DNA of 64,000 nucleotides from Thermoleophilia bacterium (GCA_027493445.1 JAOSKU010000001.1:3058822-3122821), one strand, 5' to 3'; positions 43,962-54,597 are shown, numbered from the stretch's first letter. Numbers and translations are program-made. The notes: generated by a model from the letters alone, not told the origin.

Positions 43962-44677
43962 CCCGGCGCTTCCGCCGCCACGCTCGTGGCGCGCTCGTCG
44001 CTCACGATGAGACCGTCCTGGATCCGGATCACGCGGGTGGCGTGGTGGGCCACGGTGGCCTCGTGGGTGATGAGGACGATGGTGTGGCCCTTTTCATGGA
44101 GGTTCTGGAAGGTCTGGAGCACCAGCTCGCCCGTGACCGTGTCCAGATTGCCGGTGGGCTCGTCGGCCAGGATGAGATCGGGGTTGTTGACCAGCGCCCG
44201 GGCGATGGCCACCCGCTGGATCTGCCCTCCGGAGAGCTGGTTGGAGAGATGATCCCAGTGCGACTCCTCCAGGGCCACACTTCGCAGCGCGCCCGCGGCC
44301 CGTTCTGTGCGTTCGTCGCGGCCCACGCCTGCGTAGACCAGAGGCAGGATGACATTGCGCAGCACCGTTGCCCGCGGAAGCAGGTTGAAGGACTGGAACA
44401 CGAAGCCGATGTGATCTCGACGCACATCGGCCAGCTCTTCATCGCTGAGCTGCGACATGTCGCGACCGGCGAAGAAGTACCCTCCGTTCGTAGGGGTGTC
44501 GAGCGCGCCCACGATGTGCATGAGGGTCGACTTCCCTGAGCCCGATGGCCCCATGATGGCCACGTACTCGCCCGCCGCGATCATGAACGAGACGCCTCGT
44601 AGAGCTACCGTCTCAGCCCCGTCGTTCCGGTAGATCTTGACGATGTCCCGGCACTCGATTATCGGCTGCGAGGGCAT
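43958..44677 (-). CDS. MacB/LolD-type ABC transporter ATPase
   Basis: This ATPase of about 239 residues has Walker A ([12 protein letters not shown]), the Q-loop ([17 protein letters not shown]), the signature [20 protein letters not shown], Walker B ([12 protein letters not shown]) and a His switch ([10 protein letters not shown]). ATG 44677 has GGAGGAGG ten or so bases upstream. It lies four bases after the adaptor stop and energises the MacB-type permease by mechanotransmission. Confidence 0.94.
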   Translation of the reverse strand: MPSQPIIECRDIVKIYRNDGAETVALRGVSFMIAAGEYVAIMGPSGSGKSTLMHIVGALDTPTNGGYFFAGRDMSQLSDEELADVRRDHIGFVFQSFNLLPRATVLRNVILPLVYAGVGRDERTERAAGALRSVALEESHWDHLSNQLSGGQIQRVAIARALVNNPDLILADEPTGNLDTVTGELVLQTFQNLHEKGHTIVLITHEATVAHHATRVIRIQDGLIVSDERATSVAAEAPG

Positions 44678-44681
44678 GCTT

Positions 44682-46298
44682 TCACCGGCCTCCTCCGGGA
44701 AAGCCGCCCGCCCCGGGGATGCGGACACCGCCACCGCCCAGACCGAAGCCGTTGGTCTGCGATTGGGTCTGGGTAGAGTTGGGATTGATGGTCTGGGTCA
44801 CCACCTCTTCCCCCTCCTGGAGGCCGGAGGCGATCTCTACGGAAGTGTCGCTGGACAGCCCCGCGGTCACCGTGCGCTGCTGGATTGCGCCGTTGACCAT
44901 CACCTCCACGTACGACCCGCCACCGGTGGCCGTCTTGACGGCGCTGCTGGGCACGAGCAGAACGTCTTGCCCCACGGCTGTGACGATGCTGGCGTAGCTG
45001 GTCATGCCCGCCCGGACCCGGTCGTCTCGAGAGTCGGGCACGACCGTGACGTTGTAGGTGACCACTCCTTGGTTGACTGTGCCAATGAGGTCTACCGCCG
45101 TAACCTTTCCCGCCAGGGTGAGATCGGGGAGGGCATCGAAGCTGAGGGTGGTCTTCTGGCCCACTTCGATCTGTGCAACGTCTGTCTCCATGAGTTGCAC
45201 GACCACGCTGATCGACCGCGGATCGGCGATGGTGAGGGCCGTCCCCGACGAGGTACTTGAGGAGGCCGTGGTCTCGGCGGCGGTGGTTGCCGCGCGGGCC
45301 GCCGTGCTGCTGGAGCTGGTCGAGCCGATAGTTCCGCCCTCCACGACGTTCAGCTCGGTAATCACACCGTTGGTTGGAGCCTCCACGGTACGGGCAGCCG
45401 CGTCGGCCTGCGCCTGTTCCAGATTATGCTCCGCGGTTTGGAGGTTGGCTTGGGAGGCGGAAAGCGAGGCTTGGGCGGCGGCCAGCTTCTTCTCGGCCAC
45501 CTCGATGTCGGCCGCGGTGGGGGTGCTCACGGATTGGGCTGCTACCGATCCGGTGTCGGACGAGCTCACGTCGACCGGTTCGGATGCGGCCAGAGCGATG
45601 AGCGTGGTGGCGGCCGCGTCGCCGGCGCCTTGAACCGACACGAGCGCCACCGACTGCGCGGCGACCGGGGCGGAAGTGGGCGGAGACATCGTGACCGTGG
45701 TGGTGGTCGGCGGGGGCTCGGTGGTCGGCGGGAAGGTGGTCGAGCTCGTATTCACGGGAGGATCGGTAGTGGAGGTGGTGCTTGTTGACGGGTACACGGA
45801 GGTTGACGTGGAGCTGGACGTCGAGTTGGGAGGCGCAGTGGTCTGCACGGTGGAAGAGTCCCCTCCGCTTTCGGCGGCGTCTTCGAGCTGCTCCAGCGAC
45901 TGTTCGGCTTGGATCACGCTCGCTTCGGCATTGAGAAGGGACGCACGAGCCTGATCGTAGGCAGCCTGCGCAGAGATGACGTTCATGTCCAGCTGCTCGC
46001 TCTCGAGGGTGAAAAGCACCTGGCCTTCAGTGACGCTGTCGCCAACCTCGACGGAGAGTCCTCTAACCACGCCCGAGACGCTGGGTACGACGTCGTACAC
46101 CTGGCCGACCTGCGCGTTGCCTGTGCCCGAGACCGATACGATCACCGTGCCCTTTTCTACGGCCTGGGTGACGTACCGGACCTCCTGCGCACTGCCTGCG
46201 CTGAAGAGAGTGCGATAGACAACGAATGCGACCAGAAAAAGAAGTCCGAAAGCCAGCACGGCCGCCCACCCCCGGTGCCTTCGAAACCAGCGTTTCAT
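44682..46298 (-). CDS. Efflux periplasmic adaptor (membrane fusion protein) with a Ser/Thr/Pro-rich insert
   Basis: This 538-residue protein has a membrane anchor (VLAFGLLFLVAFVVYRTLF), a lipoyl half (VVPSVSGVVRGLSVEVGDSV), a coiled-coil hairpin, the second lipoyl half (VEAPTNGVITELNVVEGGTI), a beta-barrel domain and a Gly-rich tail. The hairpin is interrupted by about 120 residues dominated by Ser, Thr and Pro (SSSTSTSVYPSTSTTSTTDP and similar), which is unusual for MacA/HlyD proteins. It is first gene of the exporter operon. In a monoderm it would sit on the outside of the membrane. Confidence 0.88.
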   Translation of the reverse strand: MKRWFRRHRGWAAVLAFGLLFLVAFVVYRTLFSAGSAQEVRYVTQAVEKGTVIVSVSGTGNAQVGQVYDVVPSVSGVVRGLSVEVGDSVTEGQVLFTLESEQLDMNVISAQAAYDQARASLLNAEASVIQAEQSLEQLEDAAESGGDSSTVQTTAPPNSTSSSTSTSVYPSTSTTSTTDPPVNTSSTTFPPTTEPPPTTTTVTMSPPTSAPVAAQSVALVSVQGAGDAAATTLIALAASEPVDVSSSDTGSVAAQSVSTPTAADIEVAEKKLAAAQASLSASQANLQTAEHNLEQAQADAAARTVEAPTNGVITELNVVEGGTIGSTSSSSTAARAATTAAETTASSSTSSGTALTIADPRSISVVVQLMETDVAQIEVGQKTTLSFDALPDLTLAGKVTAVDLIGTVNQGVVTYNVTVVPDSRDDRVRAGMTSYASIVTAVGQDVLLVPSSAVKTATGGGSYVEVMVNGAIQQRTVTAGLSSDTSVEIASGLQEGEEVVTQTINPNSTQTQSQTNGFGLGGGGVRIPGAGGFPGGGR

Positions 46299-46520
46299 CG
46301 CTCCCGGCGTGCAACAATGGATCCGGCCACTCCCCACCTCCCCGAACATTGACCGCGTTCATGTCTCGCAGAGGACTATATGGCCGGCTTGTGAGCAAAG
46401 TGTAAGGAGACGGTTCGCGAGTTGTCAGCGCGATGCCGCGCATTCTGACGGGCGAACCGGATGTTGCTCCCGGCCGTCTCATGGCGGACCACCGCGAACA
46501 AGGTGGCGCAGTCTCGGGGC

Positions 46521-47839
46521 CTACACGTCCCGATGGGTGAAGGTCCGGCCCCCGTCGTCGCCATAGGTAGCCACGATCTGGCCGGAGCCGCGGAGCACGT
46601 ACTTGTAGGTGACCAGCCCCTCCAATCCCACCGGTCCCCGGGGGGGCAGCTTCTGCGTGCTGATGCCCACTTCCGCTCCGAAGCCGTAGCGGAAGCCGTC
46701 GCTGAAACGGGTCGAGCAGTTGTGGAAGACACCGGCGGAATCCACGCGGGAGAGGAAGACCTGGGCGGCCGCTGGGTCCTCGGTCACGATGGCGTCGGTG
46801 TGCCGCGAGCCGAAGGTGTTGATGTGCTCGATGGCGGCTTCGAGGGAGTCGACCACCCGGATGGCGAGGATGAGGGCGCCGTACTCCGTCTGCCAGTCTT
46901 CGGCGGTGGCGGGCTCGACGGCTTCGACCCCGGCGTGGGCCAGGATGGAGCGGCCGGCCTCGTCGGCCTTGAGGGTCACGCCGGCGGCCTGGAGGGCTCC
47001 GGCGGCTTCAGGTAGGAAGGCCGGGGCAATATTCCGGTGCACGAGTAGGGTCTCGATGGCGTTGCAAGCCGCCGGGTACTGGGTCTTCGCGTCGACCGCT
47101 ATGGGGATCGCCTGGGCCAGATCGGCGGCTGCGTCGACGTACAGGTGGCAGAGTCCCTCAGCGTGCCCCAGCACGGGGATGCGGGTGTTGTCTTGCACAA
47201 AGCGCACGAAGGCGTTCGAGCCTCGGGGATGATCAGGTCGACGTACTGGTCGAGGGTTAGGAGGGCCATGGTCTCTTCCCTGGTGGTGAGGAGCTGGACC
47301 ACTTCGGGGTCGGCCGATGTGGCCCCGAGGCCGCGGCGCACGGCCGCGACGACGGCCTGACAGGAGCGTATCGCCTCTCTCCCGCCTTTGAGGATCACTC
47401 CATTGCCCGACTTGACCGCCAGGCTCGAGATCTGGATGACGGCGTCGGGTCGGGCTTCGAAGATCACGCCGAGCACGCCCACCGGCACTGTGACCCGCTC
47501 GAGGATCAGTCCCTCGTCGAGCTCCCGATGGATCTGCCGGGCGCCTACCGGGTCGGGGAGCCGGGCGACGTCCCGCACGCCGGCGATCTCTCCCCGCAGT
47601 TTGACTTCGTCGAGCTTCAGCCGAGCGTACAGGCTGGGGCTGATGCCGGCGGCCTGGGCGGCTTCGCGGTCGGCGGCGTTGGCGGCCAGGATCTGGGGAC
47701 TGGCCTCCTGCAGGGCTAGGGCCACGGCCTCCACGGCCTGGTTGCGGGCTGCCGTATCGAGGGTGGCCAGCCGGAGGGCGGCGGCTCGGGTGCGCCGGCC
47801 GATGTCCAGGAGGGAGGAGGTTGTGTCTGTCTCGTGCAT
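46521..47839 (-). CDS. proA: Glutamate-5-semialdehyde dehydrogenase, frame split by a one-base deletion
   Basis: The protein has about 440 residues and catalyses the second step of proline synthesis. The N-terminal part ([56 protein letters not shown]) ends correctly at YVDLIIP. The C-terminal part then continues in another frame with [20 protein letters not shown] and the catalytic [13 protein letters not shown] missing C on the coding strand at 47225-47228 (GGGG on the plus strand) explains the break. No proB is adjacent. ATG 47839 has GGAGGAAG upstream. Confidence 0.9.
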
Positions 47840-47909
47840 GGCGCTTCCTCCGGCGGAGCTGCGGTGACGGCGTTCAAGTCTACCAGGGGTCCGCGGTCAT
47901 GCGGGGCTC

Positions 47910-48866
47910 CTAGGCCCGCACCTCCTCGCGCATGAAGAGCACGTAGCCCAGGGCGAAGAAAACCAGCACCGCGCCCACCAAGGCCACCACCTGCGGCCAC
48001 ACCAGCAGCACGCTCTGCCCCAGGCCGAGGGGGGCCGCCAGAGCGCGGTCCACCTGCTGCGGCAGCAGAACCCCGAGCGACCGAACACTGGGATTCAGCA
48101 GGGGCGTCGTGGCCTCGCTGTAGAGGGTGACCGGCGAGATCCGGTTCAGCGTGTCGGTCAGCTGCTCGTGGCGGAGGGCCTCCTGCACGGTCGGGTTGTC
48201 ACCGACCGGGGCGAAGGCATCGGCGGCCAGCCCTACCAGCAGGCCGGCAAAGATGGCGAAGAACAGCCACACGGCGATGGCCGCCAGAGCGGAGGTCGCC
48301 GCCTGCCGGAATACCACCGAGAAGAGCTGCGCCAGGGCGAGCCAGAATCCCACATAGATCACGGTGAGCACGAAGAAGAGGATGAGGCGCAGGACCTCCT
48401 CGCTCGAGGGGGGAACCCCAACCAGCAGCAGCCCCAGTCCGGCCACGAGCAAGAGCAATACGCCAAGAGCCAGGCCGATGGTGGCCAGGCCAGCTAGAAA
48501 CTTGCCGTGCAGCACGGCGTCCCGGTGGATGGGCTGGGCGATCAGCCGGCTCAACGTGCCCTGGGACCGCTCGCTGTTCAGCGAGTCGAAGCCCAAGGCG
48601 ATGCCCAGGAGCGGTCCCAGGAAGGCCACGAAGCTGATGAACGACGGCAGGCTCCTATCCGAGACCGTGAAAAGGGCCAGGAAGACGAAGCGGGCGCCCT
48701 GCGACTGGAAAGCGACGTCGCGGATGGCCTGGCCGGCCACGTAGACGGCGGCCAGGGCGGCCACGCCGATCAGCACGAGCAGGATGGCGAAGCGGAGGCC
48801 GGAGAGCTGGTCGGCCATCTCCTTGCGAGTGACCGGAGCGACTCCAACAGGCAACAGGTCAGACAT
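47910..48866 (-). CDS. ABC-2 type transporter permease
   Basis: This 318-residue protein has about six membrane helices and the motif [28 protein letters not shown], typical of ABC-2 exporters and NosY-like permeases. ATG 48866 overlaps the upstream ATPase stop by eight bases. Together with that ATPase and the NEW3 protein it forms a three-gene exporter. Substrate unknown. Confidence 0.9.
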   Translation of the reverse strand: MSDLLPVGVAPVTRKEMADQLSGLRFAILLVLIGVAALAAVYVAGQAIRDVAFQSQGARFVFLALFTVSDRSLPSFISFVAFLGPLLGIALGFDSLNSERSQGTLSRLIAQPIHRDAVLHGKFLAGLATIGLALGVLLLLVAGLGLLLVGVPPSSEEVLRLILFFVLTVIYVGFWLALAQLFSVVFRQAATSALAAIAVWLFFAIFAGLLVGLAADAFAPVGDNPTVQEALRHEQLTDTLNRISPVTLYSEATTPLLNPSVRSLGVLLPQQVDRALAAPLGLGQSVLLVWPQVVALVGAVLVFFALGYVLFMREEVRA

Positions 48867-49833
48867 CGCGCGTCTTCACCTCCTCGTGGAAGTAGCGACC
48901 GTAGATATCGTCCAGACTCGCGGTCCGCAGGCGCAGGTGCACCGGCACGAGGCCCGACTTGGCCAGTGCCCGGGCGGCCGCCTCGCGAACGTCGTGGTCG
49001 GCGCGCATCAGCCACATCCCGCGCTCGTCCTTCACCTCGAGCACGCCGGTGACAGTGGCCAGAGCCTGCCGCCCGGTCTCGGGTTGCGGGATACCCTCGG
49101 AGTCGACCGCCTGCACCTCGATCTGGCAGGCCGTGTTCTCTGCCAGCTGGCGCGCGAGGTCCTCCACTGGGCCGACAGCGATCAGGCGCCCGGAGACGAA
49201 GATGCCCACCCGGTCGCACACCTCCTGCACCTGGTGGAGCAGATGTGACGACAGCAGGATGGTGATGCCTCGTTCGCGACTGAGGGCGCGGATGAGCGCA
49301 AGCAGCTCCCGGATACCCTCCGGGTCGATGCCGATGGTTGGCTCGTCGAGCACGAGGATGCAGGGGTCCTTGACCAGGGCGTCGGCGATGCCCAGGCGCT
49401 GGCGCATGCCCCGGGAGTAGGTGCCGGCTGGCCGGTCGGCTGCTTCGCTCAGCCCCACCTGTTCGAGCAGTCCGGCGATGCGCTCCTCGGCCTCCCGGCC
49501 CCGGCGCCGGTTCAGGGAAGCCGTGTAGCGGAGATTCTGCCGTCCCGTCATGTCGGGGTAGAAGCCGACGTTGTCAGGAAGGTAGCCTACCAGCCGCTTC
49601 ACCTGCAGCGGCTCCCGCACGGGGTCGTAGCCTTCTACCCGCGCCTTCCCGGCGCTGGGCTCGGTCAGGCCCAGGAGCATGAGGATGGTGGTAGTCTTGC
49701 CCGCTCCGTTCGGACCGAGCAGGCCGAAGACCTCCCCCCGGTGCAAGGCGAGATCCAGGCCGTCCACGGCGGTGAGCCCGCCGTAGCGCTTGGTCAATCC
49801 TTCCGTGATGATGGCGGCGTCGGCGGTCGGCAT
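48859..49833 (-). CDS. ABC-2 type transporter ATPase
   Basis: This 324-residue ATPase has Walker A ([17 protein letters not shown]), the signature [20 protein letters not shown], Walker B ([15 protein letters not shown]) and a C-terminal regulatory region of about 110 residues. It energises the overlapping permease. The NEW3 gene lies 15 bases upstream. Homologous cassettes export lipids, antibiotics or envelope polymers. Confidence 0.92.
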   Translation of the reverse strand: MPTADAAIITEGLTKRYGGLTAVDGLDLALHRGEVFGLLGPNGAGKTTTILMLLGLTEPSAGKARVEGYDPVREPLQVKRLVGYLPDNVGFYPDMTGRQNLRYTASLNRRRGREAEERIAGLLEQVGLSEAADRPAGTYSRGMRQRLGIADALVKDPCILVLDEPTIGIDPEGIRELLALIRALSRERGITILLSSHLLHQVQEVCDRVGIFVSGRLIAVGPVEDLARQLAENTACQIEVQAVDSEGIPQPETGRQALATVTGVLEVKDERGMWLMRADHDVREAAARALAKSGLVPVHLRLRTASLDDIYGRYFHEEVKTRDV

Positions 49834-49848
49834 CGCTCCCCCCTCCGC

Positions 49849-51078
49849 TCAGCGATGGCCCCAGCGGCGGAAGACCAGCAGCAGGCCGCCCAGGGCGACC
49901 GCAATCAGAACCACCCCCACGATTCCCCACCAGGTGGAGGTCGTGACCGTTACTCTGAGGTCGGTGTTCGCCATCGCCTGATCGGCCCGGGCGGACAGGC
50001 TGACCGCGTAGTCGCCGGCGATGGCGTTGCCGGCCGGCGTGAAGACGGCGGTCACGGTGGCTTCTTCGCCGGCATCCAACACATCGATGGTCTGCGGATC
50101 GAAGGCCACCTTCCAGTCGGTGGGCGGGGTGGCCGAAAACGAGACGCCCTGCAGCGGGCCCGTCCCATTGTTCTGGACCACCAGGGGTACCCGCGTGCTC
50201 CCTCCTCCCTTGATGTCGGCGTTCAGGCGCTCGTCTGGAGTGGTTAGGACCAGGTCGTACGTACCGGTGACCTCGATGGTCAGATCCAGGCCGGCCTTCT
50301 CTCCGCCTCCGGTGGCCGTGACCGTGACCGGGTAGCTGCCGGCCGGCGTGTCCGCGGCTGGGGTGACCTCCAGGTTCAGCCGCTGGGAGCCGTCGCCCTG
50401 CACGGTCAGGCTGGGTGTCTCGCGCTCGGCGCCAGCCGGGAGCAAGGAGACTTTCCAGCCCTCCGGCCCCTGGCCGGCGATGTTGTACGTGCGCTCGTCA
50501 GGAGCGGCGTTCTGGAGGTCGATGGAGAAGCGGAAAGCGGCGTCGGAAGGGCCGCGCAGGGTCGTGAAATCGGTCTGCAGGGAGGTGCCGCCCGAGGCTT
50601 CCTGGGTCACCCGCAGCGTGAGGGGCAGGTCGAGCTGGGCCCCTGCGCCGGTGGCGCGGACAACCACCTTGTAGTCGCCCTTGGCCGCGTCGGTGGGCAC
50701 GTCCACGCGTAGCTCGAGCGCCGGCGGGCTCTGAGGATCCGCGTAGATGGCCGAGACCTCCTTACCCGCGCCCCTCAGCGAGACGACCCATCCTTCGGGT
50801 GCCTCGGCGATGGAGAGATCCACCCGGGCCACGTCGGGATTCGCGACGTTGACGGCGAGGGTGGCCGTCTGGCCGGGCTGCACGGCCATGACCGGGTAAG
50901 GGGTCGTCAGTGTAAGGGCCCCCGCCGAGGCCACCCAAGGTCCGGCGAGACCCAGGGAAAGAGCTGCCGTCAGAACCCCAGCGATGAGGAACCGTTCCCT
51001 TCGCCTGCGCCCTCTCTGCTCCTCGCCCGCCTGGCGGGACGCACGCCTGAGCCATGAATCGGAAAGCATGGATGTCAC
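49849..51078 (-). CDS. NEW3-domain extracytoplasmic protein of the ABC-2 exporter
   Basis: This 409-residue protein has a signal peptide (residues 28-52, FLIAGVLTAALSLGLAGPWV), three to four Ig-like NEW3 repeats, and a C-terminal membrane helix (WWGIVGVVLIAVALGGLLLV) with a short basic tail. The repeats show PEGWKVSLLPAG, ADTPAGSYPVTVTATGGGEK and PTDWKVAFDPQTIDVLDAGE. It is first in the operon with the ABC-2 genes and probably acts as the outside module of the exporter. ATG 51069 is an alternative start to GTG 51078. Confidence 0.85.
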   Translation of the reverse strand: MTSMLSDSWLRRASRQAGEEQRGRRRRERFLIAGVLTAALSLGLAGPWVASAGALTLTTPYPVMAVQPGQTATLAVNVANPDVARVDLSIAEAPEGWVVSLRGAGKEVSAIYADPQSPPALELRVDVPTDAAKGDYKVVVRATGAGAQLDLPLTLRVTQEASGGTSLQTDFTTLRGPSDAAFRFSIDLQNAAPDERTYNIAGQGPEGWKVSLLPAGAERETPSLTVQGDGSQRLNLEVTPAADTPAGSYPVTVTATGGGEKAGLDLTIEVTGTYDLVLTTPDERLNADIKGGGSTRVPLVVQNNGTGPLQGVSFSATPPTDWKVAFDPQTIDVLDAGEEATVTAVFTPAGNAIAGDYAVSLSARADQAMANTDLRVTVTTSTWWGIVGVVLIAVALGGLLLVFRRWGHR

Positions 51079-51342
51079 GATGACCTCGAACCTCCTGCAT
51101 GCCGTGATGCCGTGCGACGGTCGAAGAGCCCCCTAATCCCCAGGTTCCCGCGCCCGGGAAGCGACGGGCCGGGCACATTCTGGGCCTCGACCGCAAGCAC
51201 CCAATCTACTCTCGGCGTGTTAGGGAAATGTGAAGATCGGGAGTCGTGCGTACCCGCTGGGGGTACCGACGCAGCCGCCCGCCCCGCCCTCTGAGCCGGG
51301 CGAAACCGCCCGCAGCCGGCGACGAGGCGGTGGGGTGGCACC

Positions 51343-52422
51343 TCAGGACACAACCAGGCCGACCGCTCTCTCGAGCATCTGTAGCTCGAGATCCCAAAGC
51401 CAGGATATCTCGATCACGTCGGGATTGTTGCACGCGGTGCAGTGCTCGGCCTCGGCTAGCATGGCCCGGTAGCGCGGCCGGGCGAAGAGCGTGTCAAGTG
51501 TTTGCCCGGCGGCCCTCATTTGCGGGACGGTCGCGAGGGATCTGTCGCGACGCAGGCAGTCGCGGAAGGAGCCGTCGGCCTCCGTAGTGAGGATGGCCCG
51601 GGGGGCGCGGCAGGTGTAGGCGGTGAGATCGGGGTCGGCTGCGAGTAGCTCCAGATACGCGTCGGTGGCCATGATGGGATAGCCGCTCCTCTTGAGCAGG
51701 CGAGCCAGGCGGGCTGCCTCACGGAGCTCGCTGAGAGGCAAGGAGAGGTGCCCCAAGCTCTCGGCGAATCCGCCTGTTTCCATGCGCCCGGTCTCCATGG
51801 GACAGAAGTAGAGGCCCACGCGCCATGCGCGCGCCACTTCGGCCACGCGCCGGAGCGCACCTCGGTTGAGCCGAGACAGAACCGTGTTCACCAGCAGCTT
51901 GGGCCGCAGTGGATCCGACCGGAGTCCTGGCACGAAGTCGTCGAGATCGGCGAACAGACCGGGTAGCCCGCGCTGCCGGTCGTGAGCGGTCCCGGCGTCG
52001 TCCAGGCTGACGATAAGGGCATCGACCCGGCCCCGGATCTCCGGCCACCGTTGCCTCAGCAGGTGGCCGTTGCTGATGAGAGTCACCACCAACCCTGCCT
52101 GCTGAGCGGCCTCCAGGAGTTCGGGCAGGTCGGTGCGCAGAAGCGGTTCACCGCCCCACATCACCAGATGCACGATCCCGGCCGCGCCGGCCTGGTGGTA
52201 GAGCCAGCGGATGTCGTCGGCGGCCAGTTCGCGGCCGTCCGGGTCACGCCAGAGACAGGTGGGGCAGCATGCGTTGCAGCGGGACGTCACCAGGTGGCTG
52301 AGCATGAAGGGCCTACCGCGCAGGCGAGCCCGGCCCATGCCGGACAGCAGGCGCGCTCCCGCCCGCACTCGATGTCCGAAGGTCGGGGGGGCCGGCCGAA
52401 GGAAATCGAGCATCTGTTTCAC
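51343..52422 (-). CDS. Radical SAM protein
   Basis: This 359-residue protein has the radical SAM cluster motif C49-NAC-C53-PT-C56 (TSRCNACCPTCLW), MWGGEPLLRTDLPELLEAA (GGE) and VTLISNGHLL. The C-terminal HCTACNNPDVIEISW is a short SPASM-like cysteine pair. It resembles HpnH-like and heme/peptide-modifying radical SAM enzymes, but the substrate is unknown. It sits 42 bases after a hemerythrin gene on the same strand. No precursor peptide was seen next to it. Confidence 0.85.
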   Translation of the reverse strand: MKQMLDFLRPAPPTFGHRVRAGARLLSGMGRARLRGRPFMLSHLVTSRCNACCPTCLWRDPDGRELAADDIRWLYHQAGAAGIVHLVMWGGEPLLRTDLPELLEAAQQAGLVVTLISNGHLLRQRWPEIRGRVDALIVSLDDAGTAHDRQRGLPGLFADLDDFVPGLRSDPLRPKLLVNTVLSRLNRGALRRVAEVARAWRVGLYFCPMETGRMETGGFAESLGHLSLPLSELREAARLARLLKRSGYPIMATDAYLELLAADPDLTAYTCRAPRAILTTEADGSFRDCLRRDRSLATVPQMRAAGQTLDTLFARPRYRAMLAEAEHCTACNNPDVIEISWLWDLELQMLERAVGLVVS

Positions 52423-52464
52423 GAGCGGCTCATGATCCGCACGTCCGTGCCAGCCGGCGGCCCG

Positions 52465-53025
52465 TCACTTGGACCCGATGTAGATCTCACGGAGCTCATG
52501 CAGGATCGCCTGGAGCCGCTCGTAGCTGCGCACAGCCTCCGGCCGCGAGTTGGTCAGGTCGAAGCTCACTCTCAGCTCTCGTTGCTGGACCTCGGACAGG
52601 GCGTTGTCCGCCATGGGATAGAGCGCCTGGTTTTCCTTCTCGATGTGCTGGTCGAGGAGCCCGGCGTAGTTCCGGATGTTGGCGGCGATGATCAGACCCG
52701 CCGAGGCGTCGCCCGCCTTGTAGGCAGCGATGGCTTCCGCCGCCGCTCGCACGTAGCCGCGACCCTCGTCATGCTCGGCCAGCATCACCCCCACGGGGCC
52801 GGAGCCCCGCGGAAAACCAGCCTCCTCCAGGGCCGGGAAGAGCAGGTCCTCCTCCTTGGCGTGGTGGTATTTATCCGCGAAGTTCTGGATGAACTCGATG
52901 GCCTGTTCCAGGTGGGCGGCATCGACCATCTCCCCGCGCGTGAGCCTCAGGCTCATCTCTTGTGCGATGCGTAGCATCACGCGGATGTCCTCGTGCTCGC
53001 GGACCAGATCCTCGGTGGCTCTCAT
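52465..53025 (-). CDS. Hemerythrin HHE-domain protein
   Basis: This 186-residue four-helix protein has iron ligands in EDLVREHEDIRVML, FADKYHHAKEEDLLFPALEE, GVMLAEHDEGRGYV and DQHIEKENQALYPMAD, a complete HHE di-iron set. It could bind oxygen or protect iron-sulfur enzymes such as the neighbouring radical SAM protein. ATG 53025 follows GGAGGTCACG. The arrangement suggests co-transcription with the radical SAM gene. Confidence 0.92.
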   Translation of the reverse strand: MRATEDLVREHEDIRVMLRIAQEMSLRLTRGEMVDAAHLEQAIEFIQNFADKYHHAKEEDLLFPALEEAGFPRGSGPVGVMLAEHDEGRGYVRAAAEAIAAYKAGDASAGLIIAANIRNYAGLLDQHIEKENQALYPMADNALSEVQQRELRVSFDLTNSRPEAVRSYERLQAILHELREIYIGSK

Positions 53026-53076
53026 CGTGACCTCCGGTTCGACGGGTGGGCTTCTACCATTCTTTCATCTCTGGCA

Positions 53077-53190
53077 GGCCGCTGAAGACTGACGCTTCGC
53101 CGCCGGGGTGCGCTGGGCACGCGCGAGGCAAGGACGACGCATGGCGACGCCCAGCGCTGTTTGGCGGCCGGGGCTTCGTTTTTCTACGGC
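53077..53190 (+). repeat. Short but complete copy of the dispersed repeat
   Basis: The 114-base copy begins GGCCGCTGAAGACTGACGCT and ends GGGGCTTCGTTTTTCTACGGC in two blocks, so both termini are present and inverted to each other, with the centre deleted. It borders the truncated LigD polymerase gene. Confidence 0.8.
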
Positions 53191-53493
53191 TCCCGAGCTC
53201 GCGCCATTCGAGAGGGGCGGCCCCCGCCGGGCGAAAGCGCGCACGCTGTCGAAGTCCAGCCCGGGCCGCAGGGTACCACCACACGGCGTGGGTGACATAG
53301 AGGCCTCCCTGCCCCACCCCGTCGGGGAAGCGAAGGAGTGTCGGGGCCGGCCCCGAAGGTGAGGGAGCATCCAATCGGCCACGGTCCGATAGTAGTGGAT
53401 CAGGTCCTCCTTGGTCAGTCCCTTGTCGGGAAAGAGTATCTTGTGCGACCGCGAGAGCTCGACGGAGTGCGGACCGGAGCGCAGGATGGTCAC
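53191..53493 (-). pseudogene. LigD-type DNA polymerase/primase domain, truncated remnant
   Basis: The frame starts MTILRSGPHSVELSRSHKIL FPDKGLTKEDLIHYYRTV ADWMLPHLRGRP, the start of the NHEJ primase-polymerase domain. After a missing base near 53343-53346 it continues TLLRFPDGVGQGGLY. Similarity then ends after about 75 residues, near the dispersed repeat. The catalytic aspartates of the domain are absent. ATG 53493 overlaps the ligase stop by four bases, so it was the second gene of a ligase/polymerase operon. Confidence 0.7.
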
Positions 53494-54460
53494 GAGCGCG
53501 TATCACTCGTCCTCTCACGCACCACGCCGGCCGCCTGCCGGTCGATGCGCAGCCCCAGGTAGCGAGGATGGCGCAGCCGACTTTCCCCGGTCCATTCGGT
53601 GAAGCCGACCTCTACCACCAGCTCCGGGCGCACCCAGTGGACGCCATCGCGGAGCAGCTCGCCGCCGGCGAAGAGGGGTTCATCGATCTCCAGGCTGCGC
53701 AGCTTCGCGTGCAGATCCACCAGCGTCCGCTCGTCGAACCCTGTACCCACCTTGCCGGCGTAGCGCAGGGCGTTGCCTTCGTAGTAGCCTAGGAGCAGGG
53801 CGCCGAAGTGCACGCGGGTCCCCCCGGGGTCCGTGAAGCCGGCCACCACGAACTCCTGCCGGAGCATACACTTGAACTTGAGCCAATCGCGGGAGCGGCC
53901 GCCTCGGTACTGGCTAGCCGAGCGCTTGGCGATCAGGCCCTCCCAGCCCCGCAAGCAGGCGTCCTCGTAGAATGCCTCGCCCTCCCCGTAGCGATGGGTC
54001 GTCAAGCGAAGGGGATCCTGGAAGTCGATGGCATCCTCGAGCAGGCCCTTGCGCTCACGCAGGGGAGTCGGCGTAGATCCTCCCCTTCGAGGGCGAGCAA
54101 GTCGAAAAGGTAGTAGTACACCGCGATGCCGCTGCGTCTGGACTTGGCGGGCTCGTCGATGTGCATGCGGGGTTGCAGGCGGGTGAAGCTGGTGCGGTTC
54201 CCCTTGAAGGCCACGATCTCGCCGTCGACCACGAAGCGGGGCACAGCCTGGGCGGCCACAACCTCCACCAGCTCGGGGTAGCCGCCATTCAGCGAGTGGT
54301 GGGTGCGCGAGACCAGGTGCACGTCGTCGCCGTCGCGGAAGGCCAGGCAACGCTCTCCGTCGAGCTTGCGCTCGAAAATCCACCCCGGGTCACTGAACCG
54401 CCGATGGGTGAGCGTGGCCAGCATGGCCTCCACCTCCTGGGGCTCAAGCACGCCCGCCAC
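53490..54460 (-). CDS. ATP-dependent DNA ligase (LigD ligase-domain type), frame split by a one-base deletion
   Basis: The protein has about 320 residues. The N-terminal part has the adenylation motif FERKLDGERCLAF (nucleophile Lys), VVDGEIVAFKGNRTSF and YYYLFDLLALEGEDLRRLP. One missing C on the coding strand at 54062-54065 shifts the frame. The rest, LRERKGLLEDAIDFQ, EGLIAKRSASQYRGGRSRDW LKFK and the OB-fold part EFVVAGFTDPGG, follows in the next frame. It seals nicks or double-strand breaks, probably in non-homologous end joining. No Ku gene is in the window. Confidence 0.85.
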
Positions 54461-54597
54461 CCATCCGCATCTGGGAAAAGTCCAAATGGACCTCCCTCCC
54501 GGCCCTTCCAGTCGGCACTTCGAAAGACGACACAGAATCTGTACCCAGAAGACCCGCTGATCGATTCCCAGGCCGGAGGCTGGCCGAGCAGGTCTAA

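Noticed and set aside
51343..53025. RiPP biosynthesis locus around the radical SAM gene
   Set aside because: The SPASM-like cysteines invited the idea, but no short Cys-rich precursor gene with a ribosome site lies next to it; the CSCGC peptide is 36 kb away.
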